Source: Paulinella micropora (lineage: Eukaryota; Cercozoa; Imbricatea; Euglyphida; Paulinellidae). Taken from it: a DNA stretch of 27,750 nt. The notes under the pieces are model-generated. The model was not told the DNA's origin. It did no database searches and saw only the letters and a list, made by a program, of their open reading frames with translations. How positions within the stretch are numbered: the stretch's first letter is position 1; every line of letters starts with the position of its first letter. The DNA lies in assembly GCA_019918135.1 (NCBI GenBank), contig WBZZ01002559.1:27501-55250 (forward strand), in the 5' to 3' direction. This document shows positions 17,927 through 24,815 of the stretch, piece after piece. The position numbers and the translations under genes are program-made.

Positions 17927-19378
17927 TTACGACATTAGAATTTCAATTCCCTTAACAAGCACACTTCGTTGAAGAATGGCAAAAGTGTAATGGTTAAGAT
18001 TGTTTCCAGCAGTAGTTGAAACGAACTCATATCGCCTCTCAGTGTCAAGGCTCAGACCACTCACCTCATACCCGTCGGTATCCTTATCGCACAGGGGGCG
18101 GTTATTGTCCCAAGTATCAACATGAAACCAGTTGTAATGATAGACATCGCTGTTTAGGATAGCACTACCCTTCAACTTATCCTTCAAAATCATATAGTCT
18201 TCATTCTCAGAGGTGTCAATGTCAAATTGTTGAAGACGAGAGCCATCCAGAGTTGTATAGTATGAAGTAATTTTTGCATCCGCTCTGTTATCATTGTCAA
18301 AAGCGGTATTTTTATTTTCATCGTTGTGGAATGCGGAAGTATAAATTCTTCTAATTCTCTCACCCTGTGAGCGGTTCATTTTTACAACGAAATTTTGACT
18401 TCCTGTTGAGAGGTTCTGCTTCCAAGAGATAGGGTATTCAATCTTAAATGGGAAACCTTCTCCCGCAATCTTCTGCTGAACACCAAGGACAACATTTGGG
18501 TCAGTCTCTACGGCAAGAAACAGATTTAAGTTTGAAATAGTAGCACCAACAGCCACCTGTGCAGCACCAGTAGAAATACTGCTCGCATCAGTTCCATAGA
18601 AAGTAGAGCGGTTAGTGCCCTCCCACACAATTCGCAAATCCAAAATTTCATTAAAACCGATAGTCTTATCCAGTTCAAAAATAGTTCCAAAAATCATACC
18701 CAACGGAAGTTTAACTTTAATGACAGGGGTAGCAGTTCCATTACCGCCTCCTTCAAAATACTTAGCCTCCCCATACTCAACATTGACAAGACTATAGGTT
18801 CCACCACCACTTGCAGCAGTTGCTGTATCATTATGACGGCGAGCAGAGACAAGTGGCACATCAAAGTATGCTAGAAGAGCATCCCTAACATGATCTGAGT
18901 CTGCAGCATCAACAAGTGTTTTTCTCTCTGCTCTAGTTCCGACATCAATCTTTCCAGCATTACACTTTTGAAGCATAGCCCCGCTAGATACACCACCCCC
19001 GTGGTTTTCAAGTGCCATAAATTTTTCATATTTAATTTCAGGCTTCCAAATCATCTTAGTGTAATTGCCGACGTGTTGAAGATTACACAAATATTGACCG
19101 CTTCGGCTTCGCAGTTCAATTCTTTGTATCATTGGCAAGCAGTCCATAAACATACGATTATAACCAGCAGATGCGGCAGGTGTGTAAGTAAATCGCAAGA
19201 CAGACCTCGCAAGGTTCAAAGGACGAGTAGGGATTTCAAAGGTGCTTTCATTTCCACCAGCGGTTGTAATGTTAACATCAGCCGACCCTTCACGGGCAGT
19301 AAGTTTGTTCAATTCATACTTACCAGTGAGCAGTTCCTTAGTCTGATGGACTAGTTCTCCTCCGTATTGGACAGGCAT
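17927..19378 (-). CDS. Major capsid protein, double jelly-roll
   Basis: 483 aa. It begins MPVQYGGELVHQTKELLTGK and has the IPTRPLNLARSVLRF segment, the WKPEIKYEKF loop and the C-terminal NHYTFAILQRSVLVKGIEIL strand expected of Polinton-like/adintovirus capsid proteins. The length is at the short end of the range I would expect for such proteins. It should form pseudo-hexameric trimers of the icosahedral shell. It is flanked by the penton and the 413-aa protein. Unlike its neighbours it has an A-rich leader immediately before the ATG and a TATA-like CTATAAATATATTC about 45-60 bp upstream, suggesting distinct, strong expression. Confidence 0.85.
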   Translation of the reverse strand: MPVQYGGELVHQTKELLTGKYELNKLTAREGSADVNITTAGGNESTFEIPTRPLNLARSVLRFTYTPAASAGYNRMFMDCLPMIQRIELRSRSGQYLCNLQHVGNYTKMIWKPEIKYEKFMALENHGGGVSSGAMLQKCNAGKIDVGTRAERKTLVDAADSDHVRDALLAYFDVPLVSARRHNDTATAASGGGTYSLVNVEYGEAKYFEGGGNGTATPVIKVKLPLGMIFGTIFELDKTIGFNEILDLRIVWEGTNRSTFYGTDASSISTGAAQVAVGATISNLNLFLAVETDPNVVLGVQQKIAGEGFPFKIEYPISWKQNLSTGSQNFVVKMNRSQGERIRRIYTSAFHNDENKNTAFDNDNRADAKITSYYTTLDGSRLQQFDIDTSENEDYMILKDKLKGSAILNSDVYHYNWFHVDTWDNNRPLCDKDTDGYEVSGLSLDTERRYEFVSTTAGNNLNHYTFAILQRSVLVKGIEILMS

Positions 19379-19437
19379 TTTTTTTTCTTTTTTTTGAAGT
19401 GTTGTAAATTAACTAATTCACAAGAATATATTTATAG
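19379..19437 (-). promoter_or_regulatory. Upstream region of the major capsid gene
   Basis: On the minus strand, CTATAAATATATTCTTG (19437-19421) is followed about 25 bp later by an almost pure A tract (19396-19379) running into the ATG. Confidence 0.4.
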
Positions 19438-19559
19438 AAAAAAAATAAATAATTCTAAAATAATTATTGTTTATTCATCAATCTTATTAATGTGCCTTTT
19501 TGAAGTAATATGGTTATGAAAACTTTGCTTACTACTAAGTTTTACATTACAAATTAGTT

Positions 19560-19575
19560 TGATAGCAAGCTATCA
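19560..19575 (-). terminator. Short hairpin after the cysteine-rich microprotein
   Basis: TGATAGC AA GCTATCA forms a perfect 7-bp stem. On the minus strand it begins about 10 nt past the stop codon at 19585. Nothing else coding is seen in 19,400-19,584. Confidence 0.45.
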
Positions 19576-19584
19576 ACAATTGCC

Positions 19585-19683
19585 CTACGGGCTAATTTCA
19601 CATCGCCATGCGCCACATTCCGCACAATGCCCTTTTTGTTTGTTGTGTTCGCAAAAGTTGTTCGGCTTACATTCTTTACACAT
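19585..19683 (-). CDS. 32-aa cysteine-rich (zinc-ribbon-like) microprotein
   Basis: It starts MCKECKPNNFCEHNKQKG and continues HCAECGAWRCE, then a stop. Six cysteines and two histidines are arranged as CxxC...CxH...HCxxC....C. The CEH...K..C.ECG core matches one unit of a repeat (C-x-H-x4-K-x2-C-x2-C-G) common in giant viruses and algae. ATATAAGAT directly precedes the ATG, like the other viral genes, and a hairpin follows the stop. It could instead be the remnant of a longer repeat protein. Confidence 0.45.
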   Translation of the reverse strand: MCKECKPNNFCEHNKQKGHCAECGAWRCEISP

Positions 19684-19708
19684 ATCTTATATTTACATCA
19701 AAAATAAT

Positions 19709-20521
19709 TCACTTTGATTTCAACAAATTAAAGAATGAATTGAATAAACTAAAATAATTAGTTTCACGATAAACCAATAATGTCATAACAATACCCAAAC
19801 CATTAAGATTAATTGCTTGGTCGTTTTCGTCCGTCAAGTAAAACCTAAACACATTGTTTGAACTAGCGGACAATGTTTTTCCATACTCAGACCCGCTTCC
19901 ATCATAAATGACAGAGCCGAAAGGAATTTCGTTTGCTGTGTATATTTCTTGAAGCACATGATTATCACCTTCATTCACCAAATCCGATTGAAGATACAGA
20001 GTTTTTTCGCCAGTTAGAATAATTACATTTGGCGATTTAATAAAATCATTAGCAAAGAAATATGTTGAGTTTCTATCAAAACCCATTACCTCGTGAATAC
20101 GTGTATCAGCATCAAATATAAATCGCGGTTGAATACCTTTATTCTCTGACACACTGAATGTTAATTTGCCATCTTCTGGTTCTATGTTGGTATTATTACT
20201 GGATACAACATAAGTATAATTATTTGGGCTATCTGCGGTTAGCACCTCCGACAACTTATTTTTTAGATTGTTCATTGTGTAGTTTCCCTCAGGTATCGTA
20301 ATTAAAGCCTCATACCCGTCTTCAGATAATGTAAAAGTATTATATGGAGAGGCTACGGAGTAATACGACTTCGGCACATAGATATGAAGAATTTTACAAT
20401 GTGTGGGATTGTCCAGTGATTTTAAGTTTATTTCGTGTGTAAAGTCGCTATCTGTGCCTGTTATTCTGTTTTTACTATTTATGTAATAGATACCACTTGA
20501 CCTGCCCCCTTTGTAATCCAT
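19709..20521 (-). CDS. Minor capsid (penton) protein
   Basis: 270 aa, soluble and beta-rich. It opens SSGIYYINSKNRITGTDSDF and contains IPEGNYTMNNLKNKLSEVL, the segment GIQPRFIFDADTRIHEVMGF, and LYLQSDLVN. These are hallmarks of the single jelly-roll vertex protein of Polinton-like viruses and virophages. It lies between the protease and the major capsid gene, a common placement. The stop of the upstream protease gene lies 22 bp before its ATG, so the two may be co-transcribed, although GATATATC directly precedes the start. Confidence 0.75.
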   Translation of the reverse strand: MDYKGGRSSGIYYINSKNRITGTDSDFTHEINLKSLDNPTHCKILHIYVPKSYYSVASPYNTFTLSEDGYEALITIPEGNYTMNNLKNKLSEVLTADSPNNYTYVVSSNNTNIEPEDGKLTFSVSENKGIQPRFIFDADTRIHEVMGFDRNSTYFFANDFIKSPNVIILTGEKTLYLQSDLVNEGDNHVLQEIYTANEIPFGSVIYDGSGSEYGKTLSASSNNVFRFYLTDENDQAINLNGLGIVMTLLVYRETNYFSLFNSFFNLLKSK

Positions 20522-20543
20522 GATATATCATACAAATAATATT

Positions 20544-22622
20544 TCAAATAAAAGTATCAAAATTACCATATCCATTCTGTGCTTTCAACTTTTCCGCTTC
20601 TTCTTCTTTTAAGTCTGTGAAACCCGAACTAAACTTAAATCGGTTGCCTTTCGCCCGCTCCATTAAAAATCTCATACTATGCCAACCGCACGTGTCTGAG
20701 GTGTTGGATTGTTGTTTTACTTGATTAACCTTCATTAACAAATAACTATCGGGGTGGCTTTTATCTATTAGCCTTTTCATTTGTTGCTGAAAGTCTTCCG
20801 TTGGTTGGTAAAGTGCTAATGGGTCATACACTTCAACACTCCTGTCTTTATCTAGACTTATCCATACGGAGATCCAATGAGACCCTGATTGTTTGTGATT
20901 GTCCAAATTCATAATAAATCCGTATCGCTTTCTTTTTTCTGGATTTAGTTTGTAGATTTCATCACTGGCTATCGCTCCGAGATACCATCCATATTTTTTC
21001 ATTATGTCATCTATTTCATTAGTCATTAAACCGCGACCCTCACCTTGTAATGGGACTTGCTCTGCCTCTGGTTGATCTGGTTGCTCTGGTTGCTGTGGCT
21101 CCTCTGGTGGTGTTCGGTCTGGCGGTGTAGTCGTATCCGCTGCTGGCTCTGGTGGCGGTGGTAGCGGTTGGGGCATCCCTTCATCAACATTTAAATCCGC
21201 TGAAACTTGTTTATCTACATTTGGGTCTATTGTCATTTTGTTAGTTAGAGTATTTACAAAATCATGTTTGTTCATTGTGTGTTTCCAATCTTTGCGGGCT
21301 AAGTATTTTTTTATTTTCGCTATTGAAAATACCTTATCAATTAATTCATTTAATGTCTTCGCTCCACTACCTTTTTGTTCAGTAATACCCATATACTCTT
21401 CATATCTAGCATAATCCGCCACTTTTCTTTTTACGTTTTTCACCTCACTTCCAACATCAATATTAAACCTTTTAATCATGTTAATAATCCACTTTGAAGT
21501 GTCTTTGTAATTTAATTTGTTATGACCATCATTATCTAGTCTCTTTTTTAAAGCCTGTGCTAACTCTTTTATGGTAATGGTTGGGTGATAAGTTTTTGAA
21601 AATCCAGAGATTAAAAATTGATTAATTTGTAAATTTTCAAGATGCTTACCCTTTTCTTCTGCTTTCTTTTTTTCCTTTTCAAGTTTTTCTTTATATTCTT
21701 CTGCTAACTTTTTCTGTTCTTCTAAAGATGTCGCTGTGGCTATAGCCATCTGAATATCTTGACTGGCTTTTTGTAAGTCTTTGAGACTCATCTTTTTTAT
21801 GAACTTATCTGTATATCCTGCTAATTTCAGTGTTTCAATATCTTTCTGCTTTTGCTTTTTTTCTTCCTCATATTGCTCTTTTGTTTTCAATGGTGCTTCA
21901 TCTCCTAAATCAGGTAAGGCTGGTGCTTGTGGTGGTGCTCCAAATGGTGGTGCTAATGGTGGTGCTTGTGGCGGTGCTTGTGGTTGTCCCTGTTGTTGTG
22001 GCATGATATATTGATACTGCTGTGGCGGTGGCATAATAGCCAATCTTTGGTTCCTTTGCTGTTCGTATTGTAAATCCTCTATGAGTTTTTGCTCCCTTCT
22101 TAGTTCTCTGTCTTTTTGTTCTTGTCGTTCCTTGATATCGGATAGTTCATTGCGGTGTATCCTTGCTAACTCATCCTGCCTTTCCTTAGCATCGGCTATG
22201 TCTTTTCTTTCTTGCCTCTTCTTTTCTTCTTCAGCATCCGCCTGTGCTTTTTTCTCTTTTTGGTCTATCTCATCAATCTTTTCGTATTTCTCCTTCTTAA
22301 GTTTGTCTAAGTGGTCATTAATGGCTGTTCTAGTATTTTGTTCAATTTCAGATAGGCTTTGGACTTTCCTCTTATCTCCGACATGTCGGAGATTATCTTC
22401 TTTTCGCTTAGGTGTCCGCTTTGCTTCCAATCTCCGACGTGTCGGAGATTTTGGTCTGCTTAAGTATTTCATAAAAAGTTTAACGATTTGAAGTGTGCTC
22501 ATATCATTTGTTTTCTTGCCAAAATTAAGATAATATTTTTTACCCTTCTGGATAATATACGGCTTCCCGCTTTTGTTTCTATAAACCCGCGGGGGTCTTA
22601 ATTTCTGTTTCTTCGTTTTCAT
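20544..22622 (-). CDS. Coiled-coil/proline-rich protein with C-terminal adenain-like maturation protease
   Basis: 692 aa from the ATG at 22622, chosen because TTTATATA sits directly before it; an in-frame ATG 12 codons upstream would add an unlikely hydrophobic stretch. Domains: a short N-terminal module (KPYIIQKGKKYYLNFGK, about 10-30); a K/E/Q/R-rich coiled coil (about 85-190); a P/Q/A-rich linker (200-240); more coiled coil (240-340); a helical region (340-480); a second proline-rich linker (490-540); and the protease. The protease shows H582 (GSHWISVW), D600 (VEVYDPLA) and C645 (SDTCGWHSM), the His-Asp-Cys order of Ulp1/adenovirus-protease enzymes that process virion proteins. The N-terminal 500 residues may act as a scaffold (inference). 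Two palindromes interrupt the N-terminal coding part. Confidence 0.8.
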   Translation of the reverse strand: MKTKKQKLRPPRVYRNKSGKPYIIQKGKKYYLNFGKKTNDMSTLQIVKLFMKYLSRPKSPTRRRLEAKRTPKRKEDNLRHVGDKRKVQSLSEIEQNTRTAINDHLDKLKKEKYEKIDEIDQKEKKAQADAEEEKKRQERKDIADAKERQDELARIHRNELSDIKERQEQKDRELRREQKLIEDLQYEQQRNQRLAIMPPPQQYQYIMPQQQGQPQAPPQAPPLAPPFGAPPQAPALPDLGDEAPLKTKEQYEEEKKQKQKDIETLKLAGYTDKFIKKMSLKDLQKASQDIQMAIATATSLEEQKKLAEEYKEKLEKEKKKAEEKGKHLENLQINQFLISGFSKTYHPTITIKELAQALKKRLDNDGHNKLNYKDTSKWIINMIKRFNIDVGSEVKNVKRKVADYARYEEYMGITEQKGSGAKTLNELIDKVFSIAKIKKYLARKDWKHTMNKHDFVNTLTNKMTIDPNVDKQVSADLNVDEGMPQPLPPPPEPAADTTTPPDRTPPEEPQQPEQPDQPEAEQVPLQGEGRGLMTNEIDDIMKKYGWYLGAIASDEIYKLNPEKRKRYGFIMNLDNHKQSGSHWISVWISLDKDRSVEVYDPLALYQPTEDFQQQMKRLIDKSHPDSYLLMKVNQVKQQSNTSDTCGWHSMRFLMERAKGNRFKFSSGFTDLKEEEAEKLKAQNGYGNFDTFI
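22374..22393. repeat. 20-bp perfect palindrome in the protease-fusion gene
   Basis: ATCTCCGACATGTCGGAGAT. In the minus-strand gene it encodes NLRHVGD. Confidence 0.9.
22429..22450. repeat. Second palindrome in the protease-fusion gene
   Basis: The arms AATCTCCGAC and GTCGGAGATT are complementary with a 2-nt unpaired centre (GT). It lies 56 bp from the previous one, centre to centre, but is read in a different frame (KSPTRRRL), so DNA or RNA, not peptide, is conserved. Confidence 0.88.
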
Positions 22623-22670
22623 TATATAAAACAAAAAAATATTTATACATAATTTCAAACAATTATCTTT

Positions 22671-22994
22671 TCAAAACTTTAAGGCACCACGTCCGCTCTG
22701 CCTACCATATCCAAGTTTCGCGGCAGTAGACCCGATACGAGATGCATATGGTACTCCGACATCACCAAGGGCATTCGCAGTCTTTGAAATAATCTTGTTA
22801 TCACGAAGAAATTTATTCACTGCCATTGCCGTTTTCCCAACCTTTGCCCAGTTAATTTTTCCGCCAGCCTGCCCCTTGCCTCCTTGCTTCTTCTTGCGAC
22901 CAGACTTCTTTTTACCTCCAGCCATTGTGCTTGAGTTAATAGTTCGTTTGCCGATTGTTGGAATGACTTCAACACGAGTTGTTTTTACTACCAT
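22671..22994 (-). CDS. Small basic virion/DNA-binding protein
   Basis: 107 aa. Residues about 25-47 are lysine/glycine-rich (GGKKKSGRKKKQGGKGQAGG). A weakly amphipathic stretch follows (VGKTAMAVNKFLRDNKIIS), and the end is YGRQSGRGALKF. Small basic proteins with a G-R-rich end occur beside the ATPase and protease in adintoviruses and Polinton-like viruses and are compared with adenovirus core or membrane-lytic proteins; the assignment here rests on composition and position only. TTATATAGTAT directly precedes the ATG. It may be a substrate of the neighbouring protease (inference). Confidence 0.5.
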   Translation of the reverse strand: MVVKTTRVEVIPTIGKRTINSSTMAGGKKKSGRKKKQGGKGQAGGKINWAKVGKTAMAVNKFLRDNKIISKTANALGDVGVPYASRIGSTAAKLGYGRQSGRGALKF

Positions 22995-23030
22995 ATACTA
23001 TATAAAAAAATAATTAATTCTAAATTTTTT

Positions 23031-23849
23031 TTACTTTAACCGATAAGCAAAGTTTTTTCTTAACTCATCATCAACACTTGAAACATATAAAAAGTTAAAT
23101 CTCTCTTTTGTTGCCTCGTGATACTTTTGAAGAAAGTAATCAAAGTCAAAAGATAAGTCTAAGTGTTTATACACGAGTTCCATTTTGTCCTGAGATTGGG
23201 CTGGAAAGATTAATAAATAATCTAACTGCTTTATGGCTTCTGGCCGTAGGTCGTTCAAATACTGACTAGACATAATAACCTTTGATTTATAGTGTCTGTT
23301 CTTTTTTAACAAATCGCTTACGGACTTGTCTCTTAATCCACTTCCTAAATCGTCCAAAACAAAAACAACCTCTGGCGAAATATACTTGCTCGGTCTTTCT
23401 TTCGGTGCTTCATTTGTCTGTTTCTTTTCTTTTCCGAAATAAAGAAATTGTGGTTTCTCCATCGGTTCTTTATCATCCTGTTTTACTTCTCCTTCGTGCT
23501 CTTCATCCTGCCTGTTCAGTTTGTCTAGTTCATAGTCTATCACATTCACCCCGTCTGATTTGAGAAAGGTATAAATCGCCATTGGGTTGCCTCTGTTCTT
23601 AAAGTGCTTTACCATTGCTTTATAAATGTAGTCCTTGTGAATTGTTGAAGCGATAATGACAATACGGGTTTTTTTGTCTGTTGTCCGTTTCAGTATTTCA
23701 AAGAGTGCTGTTGTTTTCCCGCTCTTCTTTCTAGCAAGTAGAAATATGTTAGCATACGGCTCATTGAATAATTTATAGCCCTTGGCTTTTTTGTTTCCAT
23801 CACCCTCTTGTTTTACTGGCTTCACCTTGACATTGTTTATTTTCTCCAT
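23031..23849 (-). CDS. Genome-packaging ATPase (FtsK/HerA, A32-like)
   Basis: 272 aa from the ATG at 23849, preceded by TAGAATATAGG; an in-frame ATG 10 codons upstream overlaps the previous gene. Walker A is ARKKSGKTT (residues 39-47, K45), with alanine where most family members have glycine. Walker B is VVFVLDD (D166, D167). Between them lies a long charged insert (about 109-155, E/K/D/Q-rich). The later SSQYLNDLRPEAIKQLDYLL resembles the sensor region. It would pump viral DNA into the capsid. The stop of the gene before it lies 8 bp upstream of this start. Confidence 0.82.
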   Translation of the reverse strand: MEKINNVKVKPVKQEGDGNKKAKGYKLFNEPYANIFLLARKKSGKTTALFEILKRTTDKKTRIVIIASTIHKDYIYKAMVKHFKNRGNPMAIYTFLKSDGVNVIDYELDKLNRQDEEHEGEVKQDDKEPMEKPQFLYFGKEKKQTNEAPKERPSKYISPEVVFVLDDLGSGLRDKSVSDLLKKNRHYKSKVIMSSQYLNDLRPEAIKQLDYLLIFPAQSQDKMELVYKHLDLSFDFDYFLQKYHEATKERFNFLYVSSVDDELRKNFAYRLK

Positions 23850-23857
23850 CCTATATT

Positions 23858-24217
23858 CTACCCTACGAATTCCAAACACACAACAATTCGCCCCGCTAAA
23901 TTTCCTGTGTCAATATTTCCGCTGTCTGTTTCAAGGACTTTAAATGTATATTGTCCGTCCGTCCATCCGATATTACCCAAATTATAACTGAGGTTTGAAA
24001 TGTTTGCTGTGGTGCTGTCCGCAAATGTTCCGATAATTCCAATTCTATCCATATAAAGAATTCTGGTTTTGGTTTCAGTGTGGTCGTTGTAATAGTGAAT
24101 AAACTTAACATTCATTTTTGTCGGTGTGAATGACATTTGAATATTTTTGTTAAATGATTTACTCCCCACAAAATCATTGCTCAGAAAAATAATCCGCTGA
24201 TATTTATAGTCAGTCAT
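23858..24217 (-). CDS. Unknown 119-aa virion-block protein
   Basis: Start placed at MTDYKYQRIIFLSND because TAGTAATATAACC directly precedes that ATG; an upstream in-frame ATG would add 12 residues. The protein is soluble and beta-rich (ILYMDRIGIIGTF; RIVVCLEFVG), with no membrane segment and no recognised motif. Tight spacing to the packaging ATPase and its place among virion genes suggest a small structural protein such as a cement or vertex component, but this is inference. Confidence 0.6.
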   Translation of the reverse strand: MTDYKYQRIIFLSNDFVGSKSFNKNIQMSFTPTKMNVKFIHYYNDHTETKTRILYMDRIGIIGTFADSTTANISNLSYNLGNIGWTDGQYTFKVLETDSGNIDTGNLAGRIVVCLEFVG

Positions 24218-24461
24218 GGTTATATTACTACTCATAAACTTTTTAATAATCAAAATATTTTCGCGGAGTGCCTGCGACTTTTACTCACGGATAAGTGAAA
24301 AAAAGAATATAAGTTGTGTTTATTGTATTCAAAAAGGTATAGATACTAAATTTAAATGTATTTACAAACCGATGAGTGATTGGTGTGTTAGTTTTGATGA
24401 AGCCCTGCCTTTAATGTGCTCAAATGATGATATGTGGTATAAAATCCACTTATACGAGTGC
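24218..24461. other. Intergenic gap in the virion block
   Basis: 244 bp without a convincing gene. A plus-strand 85-codon frame (24216-24473) crosses it and is cysteine-rich toward the end, but it overlaps genes on both sides and lies against the direction of the block. It lacks the start-adjacent motif of the other genes. Confidence 0.4.
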
Positions 24462-24815
24462 TCATTTCTTTGAAGAAGGTGATGGAAGGCATATCCCAAT
24501 CAAAAGTGTTAAAATACCGACATAAGTATTAGCAACCTCACAAGGTAAGTTCTTTTCAGATAGCCTTACGATACAAAGGGTTATAATGGAGATAATGATA
24601 CCCATTTGAAATAAGTATTTAATAAGTCGGCTGTCTGTCGGTCTGTTTGTTATACAACAACAATCCCAGTTATCTTCCAATTCGTGCTCTACTTTTTTTT
24701 CCTCATTCTTCAATGAAATGTCTAAAACACGATTTTTTATTTCTGGAGTTAGTTCGCCGTCTATTTCAATGACTGGCGGTGGCCTATGAAGTCTAGTTGT
24801 ATTATTGCTGGACAT
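24462..24815 (-). CDS. Two-helix membrane protein
   Basis: 117 aa. Residues 1-62 are hydrophilic and charged. Predicted membrane helices lie at about 65-84 (LIKYLFQMGIIISIITLCIV) and 94-110 (VANTYVGILTLLIGICL), followed by PSPSSKK. A short two-helix protein ending in a LPSPS motif recurs in Polinton-like and giant viruses, but its function is unknown; holin-like or virion-membrane roles are guesses. Its first 14 bases overlap the end of the fibre gene, which suggests coupled expression and explains the missing TATA-like motif. Confidence 0.65.
   Translation of the reverse strand: MSSNNTTRLHRPPPVIEIDGELTPEIKNRVLDISLKNEEKKVEHELEDNWDCCCITNRPTDSRLIKYLFQMGIIISIITLCIVRLSEKNLPCEVANTYVGILTLLIGICLPSPSSKK

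Noticed and set aside
22081..22491. Plus-strand serine/leucine-rich frame
   Set aside because: Mirror of the K/E/R-rich coiled coil on the minus strand; composition is explained by the antisense codons.
24216..24473. Plus-strand 85-codon frame between the 119-aa and membrane-protein genes
   Set aside because: It overlaps genes on both sides, runs against the block, and lacks the start-adjacent motif. No family resemblance.
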